Part shown: one piece after another, positions 24,889 through 34,057 of the stretch
Layout of the letters: every line of letters starts with the position of its first letter
Numbering within the stretch: the first letter of the stretch is position 1
NCBI GenBank assembly: GCA_902558705.1
Contig: CACEEW010000001.1
Coordinates: 1 to 64,000, forward strand
Length of the DNA stretch: 64,000 nucleotides
Direction: 5' to 3'
From: an uncultured Pelagibacteraceae bacterium
GTDB lineage: Bacteria; Pseudomonadota; Alphaproteobacteria; Pelagibacterales; Pelagibacteraceae
Made by a program: the position numbers and the translations under genes
The notes under the pieces: generated by a model
Told to the model about the DNA's origin: nothing
The model's input: the letters and a program-made list of their open reading frames with translations, nothing else
Databases searched by the model: none

Positions 24889-25499
24889 ATTATTTTCTTA
24901 ATTGCATCCTTAGGTTTTAGTTTTTTATTTTTCCAAATGTAGCCTGAGATAGCTAAAAAGTTTGCTTTATTCAATAAGAGATTTTTATAATTATATAAGC
25001 TAATGCCGCCTATTGCTACAATTGGAGTTTTTGTGATCTTCCTAACTTTTTTAATTAGATTTATTGGTGCTTTATATTTAATTTTTTTAGTTTTTGAAGA
25101 ATAGAATGCTCCGAAAGCTATGTAATCTGCCTTATCATTTATAGCAATTTTTGCTAATTTGATCGAATTATGACAAGTAATTCCTATTATTTTATTTCCA
25201 ATTAATTTTCTTGCTTCAGAAATTTTCATGTCTTTTTGTCCTAAATGACAACCGTCAGCATTTAATTTTTTTGCGAGATAAACATCATCGTTTATTAAAA
25301 ATTTAACATTGAATTCTTTGCATATTTTTTTGATTTTGGTTCCAATTTGAAGTTTTTTTTTAAAACTTTCTTTTTTAAGTCTTAATTGAAAAAAACTAAC
25401 TTTTTTTTGTTTAATAACTTCTCTTAATTCATTATAAAAAGACTTATTAATTTTTAATGGTGATATTAGATAAATAAATTTTTTTTTATTAAATTTCAA
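24885..25499 (-). CDS. thiE: Thiamine-phosphate synthase
   Basis: A 204-residue TIM barrel that joins HMP-pyrophosphate to thiazole phosphate. Landmarks: FFQLRLKK (pyrophosphate-side), FLINDDVYLAKKLNADGCHLGQKDM with D71/D72 and the Mg-binding Asp of GQKD, GITCHN, IAFGAFYSS and VAIGGIS. The protein is Lys-rich and somewhat divergent. It is wedged between the fba and efp genes with overlaps on both sides (11 and 4 bases). A separate thiD lies at 44.3 kb, matching a partial thiamin route that needs external pyrimidine precursor, as known for SAR11. Confidence 0.85.
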   Translation of the reverse strand: MKFNKKKFIYLISPLKINKSFYNELREVIKQKKVSFFQLRLKKESFKKKLQIGTKIKKICKEFNVKFLINDDVYLAKKLNADGCHLGQKDMKISEARKLIGNKIIGITCHNSIKLAKIAINDKADYIAFGAFYSSKTKKIKYKAPINLIKKVRKITKTPIVAIGGISLYNYKNLLLNKANFLAISGYIWKNKKLKPKDAIKKII

Positions 25500-26496
25500 G
25501 ATCTCTAGACCATCTACCTTGGGCTGCTAATGTATTCATCTTTGCACGATGATTAAATACCTTTTGGGTGCCCTCGATATTTCCTGTATCTTTTGACCAA
25601 ATTTTTAAAGCACTCTGTTGTAGTGCTCTTCCATAAGAGAAACTCATTATAAAGTTAGTATTATTATATTTATTTATTAAATTCAGATTTTCTGTTGCCT
25701 CAATTTCAGATTGCCCTCCAGACAAAAAGGCAATTCCTGGCACCTCTGAAGGCACGGAGTTTTTTAAACATTGTAAAGTAAGTTTTGCCACCTCTTCATT
25801 TGAAATTTTGTCTTTTGATTTATTTCCAGCCAAAATCATATTTGGTTTTAATATAATTCCTTTCAAATCAACTTTGTTCAAAATTAATTCTTCAAAGCAT
25901 TTTTTAATTACTTCAGATGTTTTTTTATAACATTCATTAGCAGAATGATCACCATCCATTAAGACTTCTGGTTCAACTATTGGAACCATGTTACATTCTT
26001 GAACTAAAGCAGAATATCTTGCTAATGCATGAGCATTAGACTGCATTGATAGCTTGCTTGGGTAACTTTTAGATATATTATAAACACCTCTCCATTTAGT
26101 AAATTTTGCACCGAGTTTAAAATATTCTTTTAATCTTTCTCTTAATCCGTCAAGGCCTTCAGTAATTTTTTCTTCAGGTGAGCCTGCTAAAATTTTAGCA
26201 CCTGTATCAACTTTTATACCTGGAAATGATCCCATCTTTAATATTAATTCAGGTATTTTATTTTTTTTTAATGTTTCTTGTTTTATTGTTTCATCGTATA
26301 AAATTACTCCCCCAATACACTCAGTCATACTTGTTGCACTAAAGAGCGTTTCTCTAAACAATAGTCTATTTTCTGGAGTTGATGAAACTTTTACACTCTC
26401 CAGTCTTTTTGTCATTGTTCCATTACTTTCATCTGCCGCTAAAATTCCTTTTCCTTTTTCTAAAATTTTAAGGGCTAAATTATTTAATTCAGACAT
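25489..26496 (-). CDS. Fructose-bisphosphate aldolase, class I
   Basis: A 335-residue class I (Schiff-base) aldolase of the animal/plant-like type: GILAADESNGTMTKRL at residues 17-32, FTKWRGVY at 132-139, IVEPEVLMDGDH at 173-184, and the Schiff-base lysine in GIILKPNMI (K217). The tail ends NTLAAQGRWSRDLEI, close to the usual end lacking the final Tyr of vertebrate forms. It cleaves or makes fructose-1,6-bisphosphate. It is the fourth gene of a tkt-gap-pgk-fba cluster with almost no spacing. Confidence 0.93.
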   Translation of the reverse strand: MSELNNLALKILEKGKGILAADESNGTMTKRLESVKVSSTPENRLLFRETLFSATSMTECIGGVILYDETIKQETLKKNKIPELILKMGSFPGIKVDTGAKILAGSPEEKITEGLDGLRERLKEYFKLGAKFTKWRGVYNISKSYPSKLSMQSNAHALARYSALVQECNMVPIVEPEVLMDGDHSANECYKKTSEVIKKCFEELILNKVDLKGIILKPNMILAGNKSKDKISNEEVAKLTLQCLKNSVPSEVPGIAFLSGGQSEIEATENLNLINKYNNTNFIMSFSYGRALQQSALKIWSKDTGNIEGTQKVFNHRAKMNTLAAQGRWSRDLEI

Positions 26497-26497
26497 A

Positions 26498-27679
26498 TTA
26501 TTTTAAAGCTTTTATACCAGGTAGTTCTTTTCCTTCAAGGTATTCCAAAAATGCACCACCAGCAGTTGAAACAAAGTTGAAATCTTTAATTGCATTGTTT
26601 TGATTTATAAGAGCCACTGTATCTCCACCACCAGCAACTGAGTAAATTGAATTGTTACGATTTTTATTAATAATTGCTTTAACAATTTCATGACTACCAC
26701 TTGCAAAGTTTGGATTCTCAAAAAAACCTGCTGGACCATTCCAAAGAACCGTTTCACTAATTTTAATAATATTTTTAATCTTATTTATTGTTTTTGGTCC
26801 AATATCTAGGATTAAATCATCATCAGTAATTTCATTTAACTCTTTTAATTGAGACTTATCATGAATATTTTTTCCAACCAAAACATCCTCCGGGTAGGTT
26901 ATTTCACAAGAGTAATTTTTTGAAGTTTCAAAGATTTCTTTAATTATTGTTTCGCAGTTCTCTTCCTTAATTGATTTTCCTATTGAGTTTCCTTGATGAC
27001 TTAAAATATTATTGGCCATCCCACCAACAATGATAATATTATCAAATTTTGGAATAAAATTTTTGATTATCCCAATTTTGGTAGATATTTTCGAACCACC
27101 AATTATGCAAGTAATAGGCCTTTTAATATTTGTTGTAACCTTTTTTAAAGCACTTATTTCTGTTTCTAACTGTAATCCAGCAAAAGATGGTAAAAATTCT
27201 GTAATTTTAGATATAGAAGCATGAGCTCTATGAGAACAAGAGAAAGCATCATTTACAAATATGTCAGCCAGTCCAGCTAAATGTTTTGAAAAATTAGAAT
27301 CATTTTTTTCTTCCTCTTCATAAAATCTTATATTTTCTAAAAAAACTATCTGATCATTAGGTTCTTTAAATAAATCCTCTTTCTTTAATTCAAAAATATT
27401 ATTATTTACAATTTTAATTTTTTTGTTAATTTTTTTTTCTAAATTTTCACAAATTGGCCTCATAGATAGATCTTTATTCACTTCTCCTTTAGGGCGACCA
27501 ATATGAGAAATTACTATGATTTTAGAGTTTTTTTTTAGTAAAAACCTTAATATAGGTAAGATTTTATCAATTCTAGTTTGATCTGTAATTACTCCATTTT
27601 TTAATGGAACATTTAAATCCAATCTTAATAAAACTTTTTTGTCTTTAAGATTTTCATAGTCTTTTATATAATTCATCAA
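26498..27679 (-). CDS. pgk: Phosphoglycerate kinase
   Basis: A 393-residue two-domain kinase that transfers phosphate between 1,3-bisphosphoglycerate and ADP. Conserved sites: LLRLDLNVPL, DQTRID, SHIGRPKG, FLENIRFYEEEEKND, VNDAFSCSHRAHAS, CIIGGSKISTK, TVLWNGPAGFFENPNFASG and the nucleotide loop VAGGGDTVALI. It overlaps gap by 4 bases and is followed 1 base later by the aldolase gene. Confidence 0.97.
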   Translation of the reverse strand: MMNYIKDYENLKDKKVLLRLDLNVPLKNGVITDQTRIDKILPILRFLLKKNSKIIVISHIGRPKGEVNKDLSMRPICENLEKKINKKIKIVNNNIFELKKEDLFKEPNDQIVFLENIRFYEEEEKNDSNFSKHLAGLADIFVNDAFSCSHRAHASISKITEFLPSFAGLQLETEISALKKVTTNIKRPITCIIGGSKISTKIGIIKNFIPKFDNIIIVGGMANNILSHQGNSIGKSIKEENCETIIKEIFETSKNYSCEITYPEDVLVGKNIHDKSQLKELNEITDDDLILDIGPKTINKIKNIIKISETVLWNGPAGFFENPNFASGSHEIVKAIINKNRNNSIYSVAGGGDTVALINQNNAIKDFNFVSTAGGAFLEYLEGKELPGIKALK

Positions 27680-28677
27680 GAGATCTTGTGAAGATATTCC
27701 GCTATATCACACATTCTATTAGAAAATCCCCATTCATTATCATACCAAGCAGAAATTTTACCCATATTTTTACCTACAACATTTGTTAAACTTGCATCAA
27801 TAATTGATGAAGCAGGATTATGATTAAAATCTATAGATACAAGTTTTTCTCTAGAGACTTCAAGTATCTGATTTTTTTTACTAAAGTCTTCAAATGCAGA
27901 ATTAATTTTATCAATGTTTAAATCTTTTTTTGTACAAAAAACTAGTTCAACCAAAGAAACATTTGGAGTTGGAACTCTCATAGCAATGCCTTCTAATTTT
28001 CCTTTAAGGGAAGGTATAATCTCTCCAATTGCTTTAGATGCACCAGTTGAAGTTGGTACAATTGATTGGCTTGCAGATCGAGCCCTTCTAGGATCTTTGT
28101 GAGAATTGTCTAAAATTCTTTGATCACTAGTAAAAGCATGAATTGTTGTCATAAAACCTTTTTCAATTTGAAAATTTTCATTCAGAACATGTGCTAAGGG
28201 TGCAAGACAATTTGTTGTACATGATGCTGCCGAAATAATTTTATCATTCTTTTTTAATTCTTTTTCATTTACTCCAAATACAATAGTTTTGTCAGCCTTC
28301 TTACACGGAGCTGAAACAATGACTTTTTTTGCTCCATTGCTTAAGTGAGTTTCCAATTTGTCTTTAGAATTAAATTTACCTGTACATTCAAATACGTAAT
28401 CTACATCGTATTTTTTCCAATTAATATTTTTTAAATCTGTTTCCTTAGTATAAGTGATTTTGTTATTATTAATAATCAAATGATCATCATTAAAGTCTAA
28501 TTTAGCGTTAAACTTTCCATGAATGGAGTCATGTTTAAGAAGAGTTGAACAAGATTCAGAATCTGTTCTGTTGTTTATATGTTTAATTTCTATTTTCTTA
28601 TTATTACTTTCTATAATAGATCGGACAATCATTCTTCCTATTCTACCCATTCCATTAATTCCAACTTTTATTTTCAT
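27676..28677 (-). CDS. gap: Glyceraldehyde-3-phosphate dehydrogenase
   Basis: A 333-residue GAPDH. The NAD loop is [16 protein letters not shown], the active-site Cys is C153 in [17 protein letters not shown], and the catalytic-domain segments [15 protein letters not shown] and [17 protein letters not shown] are in place. At the end of the second strand the usual Asn-Asp is replaced by HINNRTD, with Asn where the ribose-binding Asp of NAD-specific enzymes stands, so cofactor use may be relaxed. It overlaps both tkt and pgk by 4 bases. Confidence 0.95.
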   Translation of the reverse strand: MKIKVGINGMGRIGRMIVRSIIESNNKKIEIKHINNRTDSESCSTLLKHDSIHGKFNAKLDFNDDHLIINNNKITYTKETDLKNINWKKYDVDYVFECTGKFNSKDKLETHLSNGAKKVIVSAPCKKADKTIVFGVNEKELKKNDKIISAASCTTNCLAPLAHVLNENFQIEKGFMTTIHAFTSDQRILDNSHKDPRRARSASQSIVPTSTGASKAIGEIIPSLKGKLEGIAMRVPTPNVSLVELVFCTKKDLNIDKINSAFEDFSKKNQILEVSREKLVSIDFNHNPASSIIDASLTNVVGKNMGKISAWYDNEWGFSNRMCDIAEYLHKIS

Positions 28678-30614
28678 AATTTTTTTTTGATCTTTTCTGT
28701 AATTTTTTCTAAATTTAATCCAAAATGATCGTATATTTCTTTATATGGAGCACTTTTTCCAAAATCATCTATCCCAAAATTCAATCCGTTTTTGCCTGTA
28801 TATTTTTTCCAATAATGAGTTTCAGAGGCCTCAATGGACACAACAAGTTTAGTTTCACCTAAAATTTTATTTTTATAGCCTTCACTTTGTTGATCAAATA
28901 ATTTGTGACAAGGCATTGATACTACTTTTGAATAGATACCATCTGTGGCTAATTTATGACTTACATCACAAGCCAAACTAGTTTCTGATCCAGTTGCTAT
29001 TATTGTTACACTTATGTCGTCTCCAGTTCTTAAAATTTCATAAGCTCCCACTGATGACTCGTTTTTGGAAGAATTTTTTACCCTGACAGGCTTCATTCCT
29101 TGTCTGGTTAAAGCAATGACACTCGGTGTATTTTTATTTTCAAGTGCTAATTGCCAACATTCAAAAGTTTCAATAAGATCTGAAGGTCTAAAAACATTTA
29201 AATTGGGAATTGATCTAAGACTTGCCAAATGTTCTATAGGTTGATGAGTGGGGCCATCTTCACCTAAACCAATAGAGTCATGTGTAAATATATAAATTAC
29301 TCTTTGTTTCATCATAGCAGCTAATCGGATTGATGGTTTGCAGTAATCACTAAATATTAAAAAAGTTCCACCATAGGGAATTAAATCACTATGTAACGCA
29401 ATCCCATTCATTATTCCGCACATAGCATGTTCCCTTACTCCATAATGAATATAGTTTCCTAAAAAATTACTTGGTTTTATTATCTTATGAGATTTTGTTT
29501 TAGTATTATTTGAGCCAGCTAAATCAGCTGACCCACCAATTAAATTTGGTAATTTAGCTACAATGTCTAAAAACATTTCAGAAGTTTTTCTTGTAGCAAG
29601 TGGTTTTAAATTTTTTAAATATTCATTTTTTTTCTTTTCTATTAAGTTTTTAAGTGGACCAAGACTACTATTCTTAAAAATTTTCTTATATTTACTTTCG
29701 TGTTTTTTTGCTTTCTCTTCAGCTTTTTTTCCAATACTCTTCCATTCATTTAATAAGTTATCAGGTATTTTAAAAGACTCATGATTCCATTTCAGTTTTT
29801 TTCTAACTAATTTAATCTCATCTTCACCTAAAGGGCTTCCATGTGATGATGCTTTACCACCTTTATTTGGAGACCCATACCCAATAGTTGTTTTGCAAGA
29901 GATTGCCATAGGTTTTTTAGATTTTTGAGCTTTACGTAAAGCTTTTGAAATTTCTTTAAAATTGTGACCATTAATTTTTAAATAGTCCCAACCATAACTT
30001 TGGAATCTTTTTTCATGGTTGTCAGAGACTGCTAAACTAGTAGGACCATCTATTGATATTGAATTATTATCAAAGAGTAAAATTAAATTTTTAAGTTTTA
30101 AATGACCAGCAAGACTTAATGATTCATGACTTATTCCTTCCATTAAACAACCATCACCTGCTAATACATAAGTTTTATGATCAATTTTATTTTTTCCAAA
30201 TTTTTTTTTCAAAATTTCTTCTGATATCGCAAATCCTACTGCGTTTGATATTCCTTGACCTAAGGGTCCAGTGGTGGTTTCTATTCCTGTATTAGGGTGA
30301 TACTCCGGATGACCAGCACAAATAGAATCTAATTGCCTAAAATTTTTGATATCATTTAATGAAACATTTTTATAGCCTGTCAAATAAAGAAGAGAGTAGA
30401 GCAGCATGGACCCATGACCTGCAGAAAGAATAAATCTATCTCTATTTATCCAACTAGGGTTTTTTGGATTAAAATTTAAGAAATCTTTGTAAAGCACTGT
30501 AACAACATCTGCCATCCCCATAGGCATTCCAGGATGACCTGAATTTGCTTTTTGAATAGCATCAATCGACAAAAATCTAATGCAATTAGCTAATTCTTTA
30601 TATTGTTTACTCAA
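28674..30614 (-). CDS. tkt: Transketolase
   Basis: A 646-residue thiamin-diphosphate enzyme. It has [17 protein letters not shown] at the start, [12 protein letters not shown], the ThDP-binding [15 protein letters not shown] ending in FDNNSIS, the pyrimidine-domain [17 protein letters not shown], and the C-terminal ACDVSHKL domain. It shuttles two-carbon units between sugar phosphates. It is the first gene of the leftward operon, so the promoter must be in the 55 bases shared with the divergent DUF4164 gene. Confidence 0.96.
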   Translation of the reverse strand: MSKQYKELANCIRFLSIDAIQKANSGHPGMPMGMADVVTVLYKDFLNFNPKNPSWINRDRFILSAGHGSMLLYSLLYLTGYKNVSLNDIKNFRQLDSICAGHPEYHPNTGIETTTGPLGQGISNAVGFAISEEILKKKFGKNKIDHKTYVLAGDGCLMEGISHESLSLAGHLKLKNLILLFDNNSISIDGPTSLAVSDNHEKRFQSYGWDYLKINGHNFKEISKALRKAQKSKKPMAISCKTTIGYGSPNKGGKASSHGSPLGEDEIKLVRKKLKWNHESFKIPDNLLNEWKSIGKKAEEKAKKHESKYKKIFKNSSLGPLKNLIEKKKNEYLKNLKPLATRKTSEMFLDIVAKLPNLIGGSADLAGSNNTKTKSHKIIKPSNFLGNYIHYGVREHAMCGIMNGIALHSDLIPYGGTFLIFSDYCKPSIRLAAMMKQRVIYIFTHDSIGLGEDGPTHQPIEHLASLRSIPNLNVFRPSDLIETFECWQLALENKNTPSVIALTRQGMKPVRVKNSSKNESSVGAYEILRTGDDISVTIIATGSETSLACDVSHKLATDGIYSKVVSMPCHKLFDQQSEGYKNKILGETKLVVSIEASETHYWKKYTGKNGLNFGIDDFGKSAPYKEIYDHFGLNLEKITEKIKKKL

Positions 30615-30669
30615 AAAATTATCCTGTCTAGACTAAGAAGACTCTATTTAATAATATAATCATATATAT

Positions 30670-30993
30670 ATGAAATCTGTGATCGAAAAAGAAAAAAAAC
30701 TAAATTTAGCCTTAACAAAATTAAAAAATATAAATCTTCAAAATTCCGATATAAAAAAGAATATTGAAAATTTAAGTAATCAAAAAAATCAATTAGAAAT
30801 TGAAAAACAAGAATTAGAGGATAAATATAAAAGTTTAATTAATGATTATAACGATTTAACAAAAAAATTAGACAAATTTCAAAATCAAGAAAGAATTGAT
30901 CAAAAAAAACAAATTGAATTCTCAGAAAAAATTGATGAATTAAATCAAGAAACAGATACTTTGTTAGATGAAATAGATAAATGGCAAACGTAA
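30670..30993 (+). CDS. Coiled-coil DUF4164-like protein upstream of zapA
   Basis: A 107-residue, very charged protein that is almost entirely heptad coiled coil (repeated Leu/Ile/Asn with Lys/Glu), no signal peptide and no membrane helix. Its position between tkt and zapA is that of the DUF4164 family in alphaproteobacteria; together with the coiled coil this suggests a partner for ZapA at the division ring, which is inference. A TATAAT lies at 30655-30660, only 9 bases before the ATG, so its mRNA may be nearly leaderless. It overlaps zapA by 13 bases. Confidence 0.65.
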   Translation: MKSVIEKEKKLNLALTKLKNINLQNSDIKKNIENLSNQKNQLEIEKQELEDKYKSLINDYNDLTKKLDKFQNQERIDQKKQIEFSEKIDELNQETDTLLDEIDKWQT

Positions 30994-31424
30994 GTATAAA
31001 ATTTAATGGTAAAGAGTTTTTGTTGTCCTGCGAAGATGGTCAAGAAGAACATTTAGAGGAATTGTTAATCCAAATAAATAAAAAATTCAATAATTTAAAG
31101 AATGATCTTGGAAATTTAGGCGAAAATAAACTTCTATTAATTACTGCAGTAAAAGTGATGGATGAATATTATGAAACTAAAAAAAAAGTTGAGGAAAAAA
31201 AAGAGGAATTAAAAAATCTTTCGAATAAATTTAAAGAACTTAAATCCTTAATTTATGAATACAGGGACAATAAGGAACAGGAAATATTGAAATTAAATAA
31301 TGATCATAATAAATTAAAAGATGAAATTGAAATAAATCAAAAAAATTATGAAAAATTAATCGATGAAGCTGCTGATGAAATTTCAAATTTTGTCGAAAAA
31401 GCAAACTTAGAAAATTTATCCTAG
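30981..31424 (+). CDS. zapA: Cell division protein ZapA
   Basis: A 147-residue protein. The N-terminal globular part (MANVSIKFNGKEFLLSCEDG, then EEHLEELLIQINKKFNNL) matches ZapA, including LLITAVKVMDE for the dimer helix. The coiled-coil tail is longer than in most ZapA proteins (about 100 residues). ZapA binds FtsZ filaments and bundles them. It overlaps the coiled-coil gene before it by 13 bases and is followed 9 bases later by the fau gene; there is no room for a 6S RNA gene in this gap. Confidence 0.85.
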   Translation: MANVSIKFNGKEFLLSCEDGQEEHLEELLIQINKKFNNLKNDLGNLGENKLLLITAVKVMDEYYETKKKVEEKKEELKNLSNKFKELKSLIYEYRDNKEQEILKLNNDHNKLKDEIEINQKNYEKLIDEAADEISNFVEKANLENLS

Positions 31425-31433
31425 TAAATTCTT

Positions 31434-31973
31434 GTGAATAAATCTGAAATTAGAAAAAAGATATTAAAAATTAGAAAGCAAAAAAGTTCTAAAAATTTAA
31501 ATATTAACTCAAAATATTTATTAAAGATTCTTAAAAAAAATAAAAATATTGGTAAAGTAATTGGTGGATATTATCCATTTAACTACGAGGTCGATGCAAT
31601 TAAAGTTTTAAAAAATTTAGAAAAACAAAATTACCAAATCTCTTTACCTAAAATTAAAAAAAATTCCCAGATGGATTTCTTTTGCTGGTCATTTAAAGAT
31701 CCACTTGAAATTAATAAATACGGAATTCCAGAACCAATTTCAAATAAGATGATATTTCCGAATATTTTGTTAGTACCTCTCGTTGCTTTCGATAAAAATT
31801 GCAATAGAATTGGTTATGGTGGAGGATTTTATGATAGATATATAAAAAAAATAAAAAAGATTAAAAAGATTGTAACAATTGGGCTAGCTTATTCTTTTCA
31901 AAAAATAAATCAAATACCAGCTGATAAATATGATGTAAAATTAGATTTTATAGTTACAAATAAAATAAATTAA
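31434..31973 (+). CDS. fau: 5-formyltetrahydrofolate cyclo-ligase
   Basis: A 179-residue enzyme that converts 5-formyl-THF to 5,10-methenyl-THF with ATP. N-terminal KSEIRKKILKIRKQ binds phosphate; the ATP/Mg loop is RIGYGGGFYDRYI near residue 125, preceded by LLVPLVAFDKNC. The start is GTG. It overlaps nothing but abuts the ymdB-like gene exactly. The zapA-fau neighbourhood is conserved in proteobacteria. Confidence 0.92.
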   Translation: MNKSEIRKKILKIRKQKSSKNLNINSKYLLKILKKNKNIGKVIGGYYPFNYEVDAIKVLKNLEKQNYQISLPKIKKNSQMDFFCWSFKDPLEINKYGIPEPISNKMIFPNILLVPLVAFDKNCNRIGYGGGFYDRYIKKIKKIKKIVTIGLAYSFQKINQIPADKYDVKLDFIVTNKIN

Positions 31974-32777
31974 ATGAGAATATTATTTTTAGGGGATGTT
32001 GTTGGAATTACCGGTTGTTTAAAAATTCAAAACAATCTTCATGATCAAATTAAAAAAAAAAAAATTGATTTTGTAATTGTAAATGCTGAAAATGCTGCTG
32101 AAGAAGGTGTGGGATTAACCAAAGAAATTTGCAAAAATTTTTTTAAAAGTGGTGTTAATGTTATTACTACTGGAAATCATGTTTGGGATCAAAAAGAGAT
32201 CATGAATTTTATTGATAAAGAAAATCGATTACTTCGTCCAAAAAATCTATTTGAACCTGCACCAGGTAATGGATTTGGAGTTTATACGACTAAAGAAAAT
32301 ATAAAAATTGGTGTTCTAAATTTAATGGGTAATGTTTTTATGAAAAAGTGTGATGATGTTTTTGAAATCTCAAAAATATTTACTGAAAAACATAAATTAA
32401 AAAAAGATTATGATTTTCTTATAGTTGATTTTCATGGAGAAATTACAAGTGAAAAAAATGCAATAGGACATTTCTTTGATGGAAAAGCAACTCTTGTAGT
32501 TGGAACTCATACACACATACCAACCAATGATGCTAGAGTTTTAAAAAATGGTACAGCCTACCAAACAGATGCAGGAATGTGTGGTGATTATGACTCCGTG
32601 ATTGGAATGAATAAAGATAATTCAATAAATAGATTTCTAAAAAAAGATTCAGTTAAACATTTTCCTGCTAAGGGTGATGCTACTTTAAGTGGTGTAATAG
32701 TAGATTGTAATAAAGAAACTGGTTTGGCCAATAAAGTAGATAGTTATATTTTTGGTGGTCAATTAAATGAAACTTAA
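31974..32777 (+). CDS. YmdB-type metallophosphoesterase
   Basis: A 267-residue calcineurin-fold phosphoesterase. Metal-binding residues are in LFLGDVVG, VNAENAAEEGVG and TGNHVWDQKE, with later FHGEITSEK and VGTHTHIPTND. This is the TIGR00282/YmdB family, whose Bacillus member hydrolyses 2',3'-cAMP and affects RNA turnover and biofilms. It is followed 8 bases later by yebC. Confidence 0.9.
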   Translation: MRILFLGDVVGITGCLKIQNNLHDQIKKKKIDFVIVNAENAAEEGVGLTKEICKNFFKSGVNVITTGNHVWDQKEIMNFIDKENRLLRPKNLFEPAPGNGFGVYTTKENIKIGVLNLMGNVFMKKCDDVFEISKIFTEKHKLKKDYDFLIVDFHGEITSEKNAIGHFFDGKATLVVGTHTHIPTNDARVLKNGTAYQTDAGMCGDYDSVIGMNKDNSINRFLKKDSVKHFPAKGDATLSGVIVDCNKETGLANKVDSYIFGGQLNET

Positions 32778-32785
32778 TTTAACTT

Positions 32786-33508
32786 ATGGCGGGACACTCA
32801 CATTGGGCAGGAATTAAGCATAAAAAAGGCAAGGCTGATAAGCAAAGATCTAAAATTTTTTCAAAATTATCTAAAGAAATAACAGTAGCAGCAAAGCTTG
32901 GGGATAAAGATCCAGTTATGAATCCTAGGTTAAGATCAGCAATCCAAGCAGCTAGATCTGCAAATATGCCAAAAGATAATATTGAAAGAGCTATTGATAA
33001 ATCATCAATTAATAATGATTTAAACTTTGAGAGTTTAAGATATGAGGGTTTTGGCCCCGATAAGGTTGCAGTAATTGTGGAAACACTTACTGAAAATAAA
33101 AATAGGACTGCATCAAATATTAGGACTATTTTTCAAAAAGCTGGTGGAAGTCTTGGTACACAGGGTTCTGCCTCTCATAATTTTACTCAATTAGGTATAA
33201 TTAAAGTAGACAAATCAGAGATAAATGAAGAAGAAATTTTTGAATTAGCAATAGAGGCTGGTGCTCAAGAATGTAAATCAGAAGATCTTTATCATGAAAT
33301 ACAATGTACAGTAAATGATATATATAATGTAAAAAAAGAATTGGAAAAAAAGATATGTAATTTTATATCAACTGAGATTGAATGGATACCATTTAATAGT
33401 GTACAGATACCAAAAGAAAGAACTGATGATTTAGTCAATTTTTTTGAGACACTAGAGGAAGATGACGATGTACAAAATATTTACTCAAATGCTAAATTTT
33501 TAAAATAG
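32786..33508 (+). CDS. YebC/PmpR family regulator/translation factor
   Basis: A 240-residue protein of the TACO1/YebC family. The N-terminal fingerprint MAGHSHWAGIKHKKGKADKQ is complete, followed by MPKDNIERAIDK and ENKNRTASNIRTIFQKAGGSLG. Some members bind DNA as regulators; others act on ribosomes to help translation of proline stretches. It sits between the ymdB-like and ruvC-like genes as in other alphaproteobacteria. Confidence 0.93.
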   Translation: MAGHSHWAGIKHKKGKADKQRSKIFSKLSKEITVAAKLGDKDPVMNPRLRSAIQAARSANMPKDNIERAIDKSSINNDLNFESLRYEGFGPDKVAVIVETLTENKNRTASNIRTIFQKAGGSLGTQGSASHNFTQLGIIKVDKSEINEEEIFELAIEAGAQECKSEDLYHEIQCTVNDIYNVKKELEKKICNFISTEIEWIPFNSVQIPKERTDDLVNFFETLEEDDDVQNIYSNAKFLK

Positions 33509-33511
33509 ATT

Positions 33512-34006
33512 ATGCTAATTATTGGTATAGATCCTGGTATATCTGGATCAATTTGTTTTTTTGAGGATGGTAAAATTCTAGATGTTATTGAAATGCCTAC
33601 AATGACCGATGGAAAAAAAAATAAAAAACAAGTTAATGGTGCTCAAATTTATAATGAGATTTCAACGAAAATTAGAGGAATTGAAAAACAACATCTTAGA
33701 GTAATAATTGAGCAGGTATCAGCTATGCCTGGACAAGGGGTGACAAGTATGTTTAATTTTGGACAATCTTTTGGTATTTTGAAAGGAATATGTTCTGCCA
33801 TGCAATTACCAATGTATTTTGTAAGACCTGCTAAATGGAAAAAATATTTTGGCCTAATTAAATCAGAAAAAGATGCCAGTAGGACTAAAGCTATAGAAAT
33901 GTTTCCATATTTTTCCTCCCAACTTTCAAAAAAAAAAGACTCAAATAAAGCAGATGCAATATTAATTGCTAGTTTTTATTACGAAACGTATAAATTAGAG
34001 GAATAA
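33512..34006 (+). CDS. RuvC-like Holliday junction resolvase (divergent)
   Basis: A 164-residue RNase H-fold nuclease: first-strand IIGIDPGISGS with catalytic D7, second acidic residue in RVIIEQVSAM (E67), and the C-terminal KKDSNKADAILIA with D148. The order and spacing match RuvC, and the yebC neighbourhood is that of ruvC, yet the core (PGQGVTSMFNFGQSFGIL, RPAKWKKYFGL) looks more like phage/organellar RuvC-type resolvases than standard RuvC. No ruvA or ruvB follows: tolQ comes next, where alphaproteobacteria usually have ruvA-ruvB-ybgC. Confidence 0.75.
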   Translation: MLIIGIDPGISGSICFFEDGKILDVIEMPTMTDGKKNKKQVNGAQIYNEISTKIRGIEKQHLRVIIEQVSAMPGQGVTSMFNFGQSFGILKGICSAMQLPMYFVRPAKWKKYFGLIKSEKDASRTKAIEMFPYFSSQLSKKKDSNKADAILIASFYYETYKLEE

Positions 34007-34057
34007 TCTTTAAAATTAAAGACAAATTCATGACACAATTAAGTGTGAGAAGGCATT

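Noticed and set aside
31424-31434. 6S RNA gene between zapA and fau, as in many proteobacteria
   Set aside because: Only 9 bases separate the two genes.
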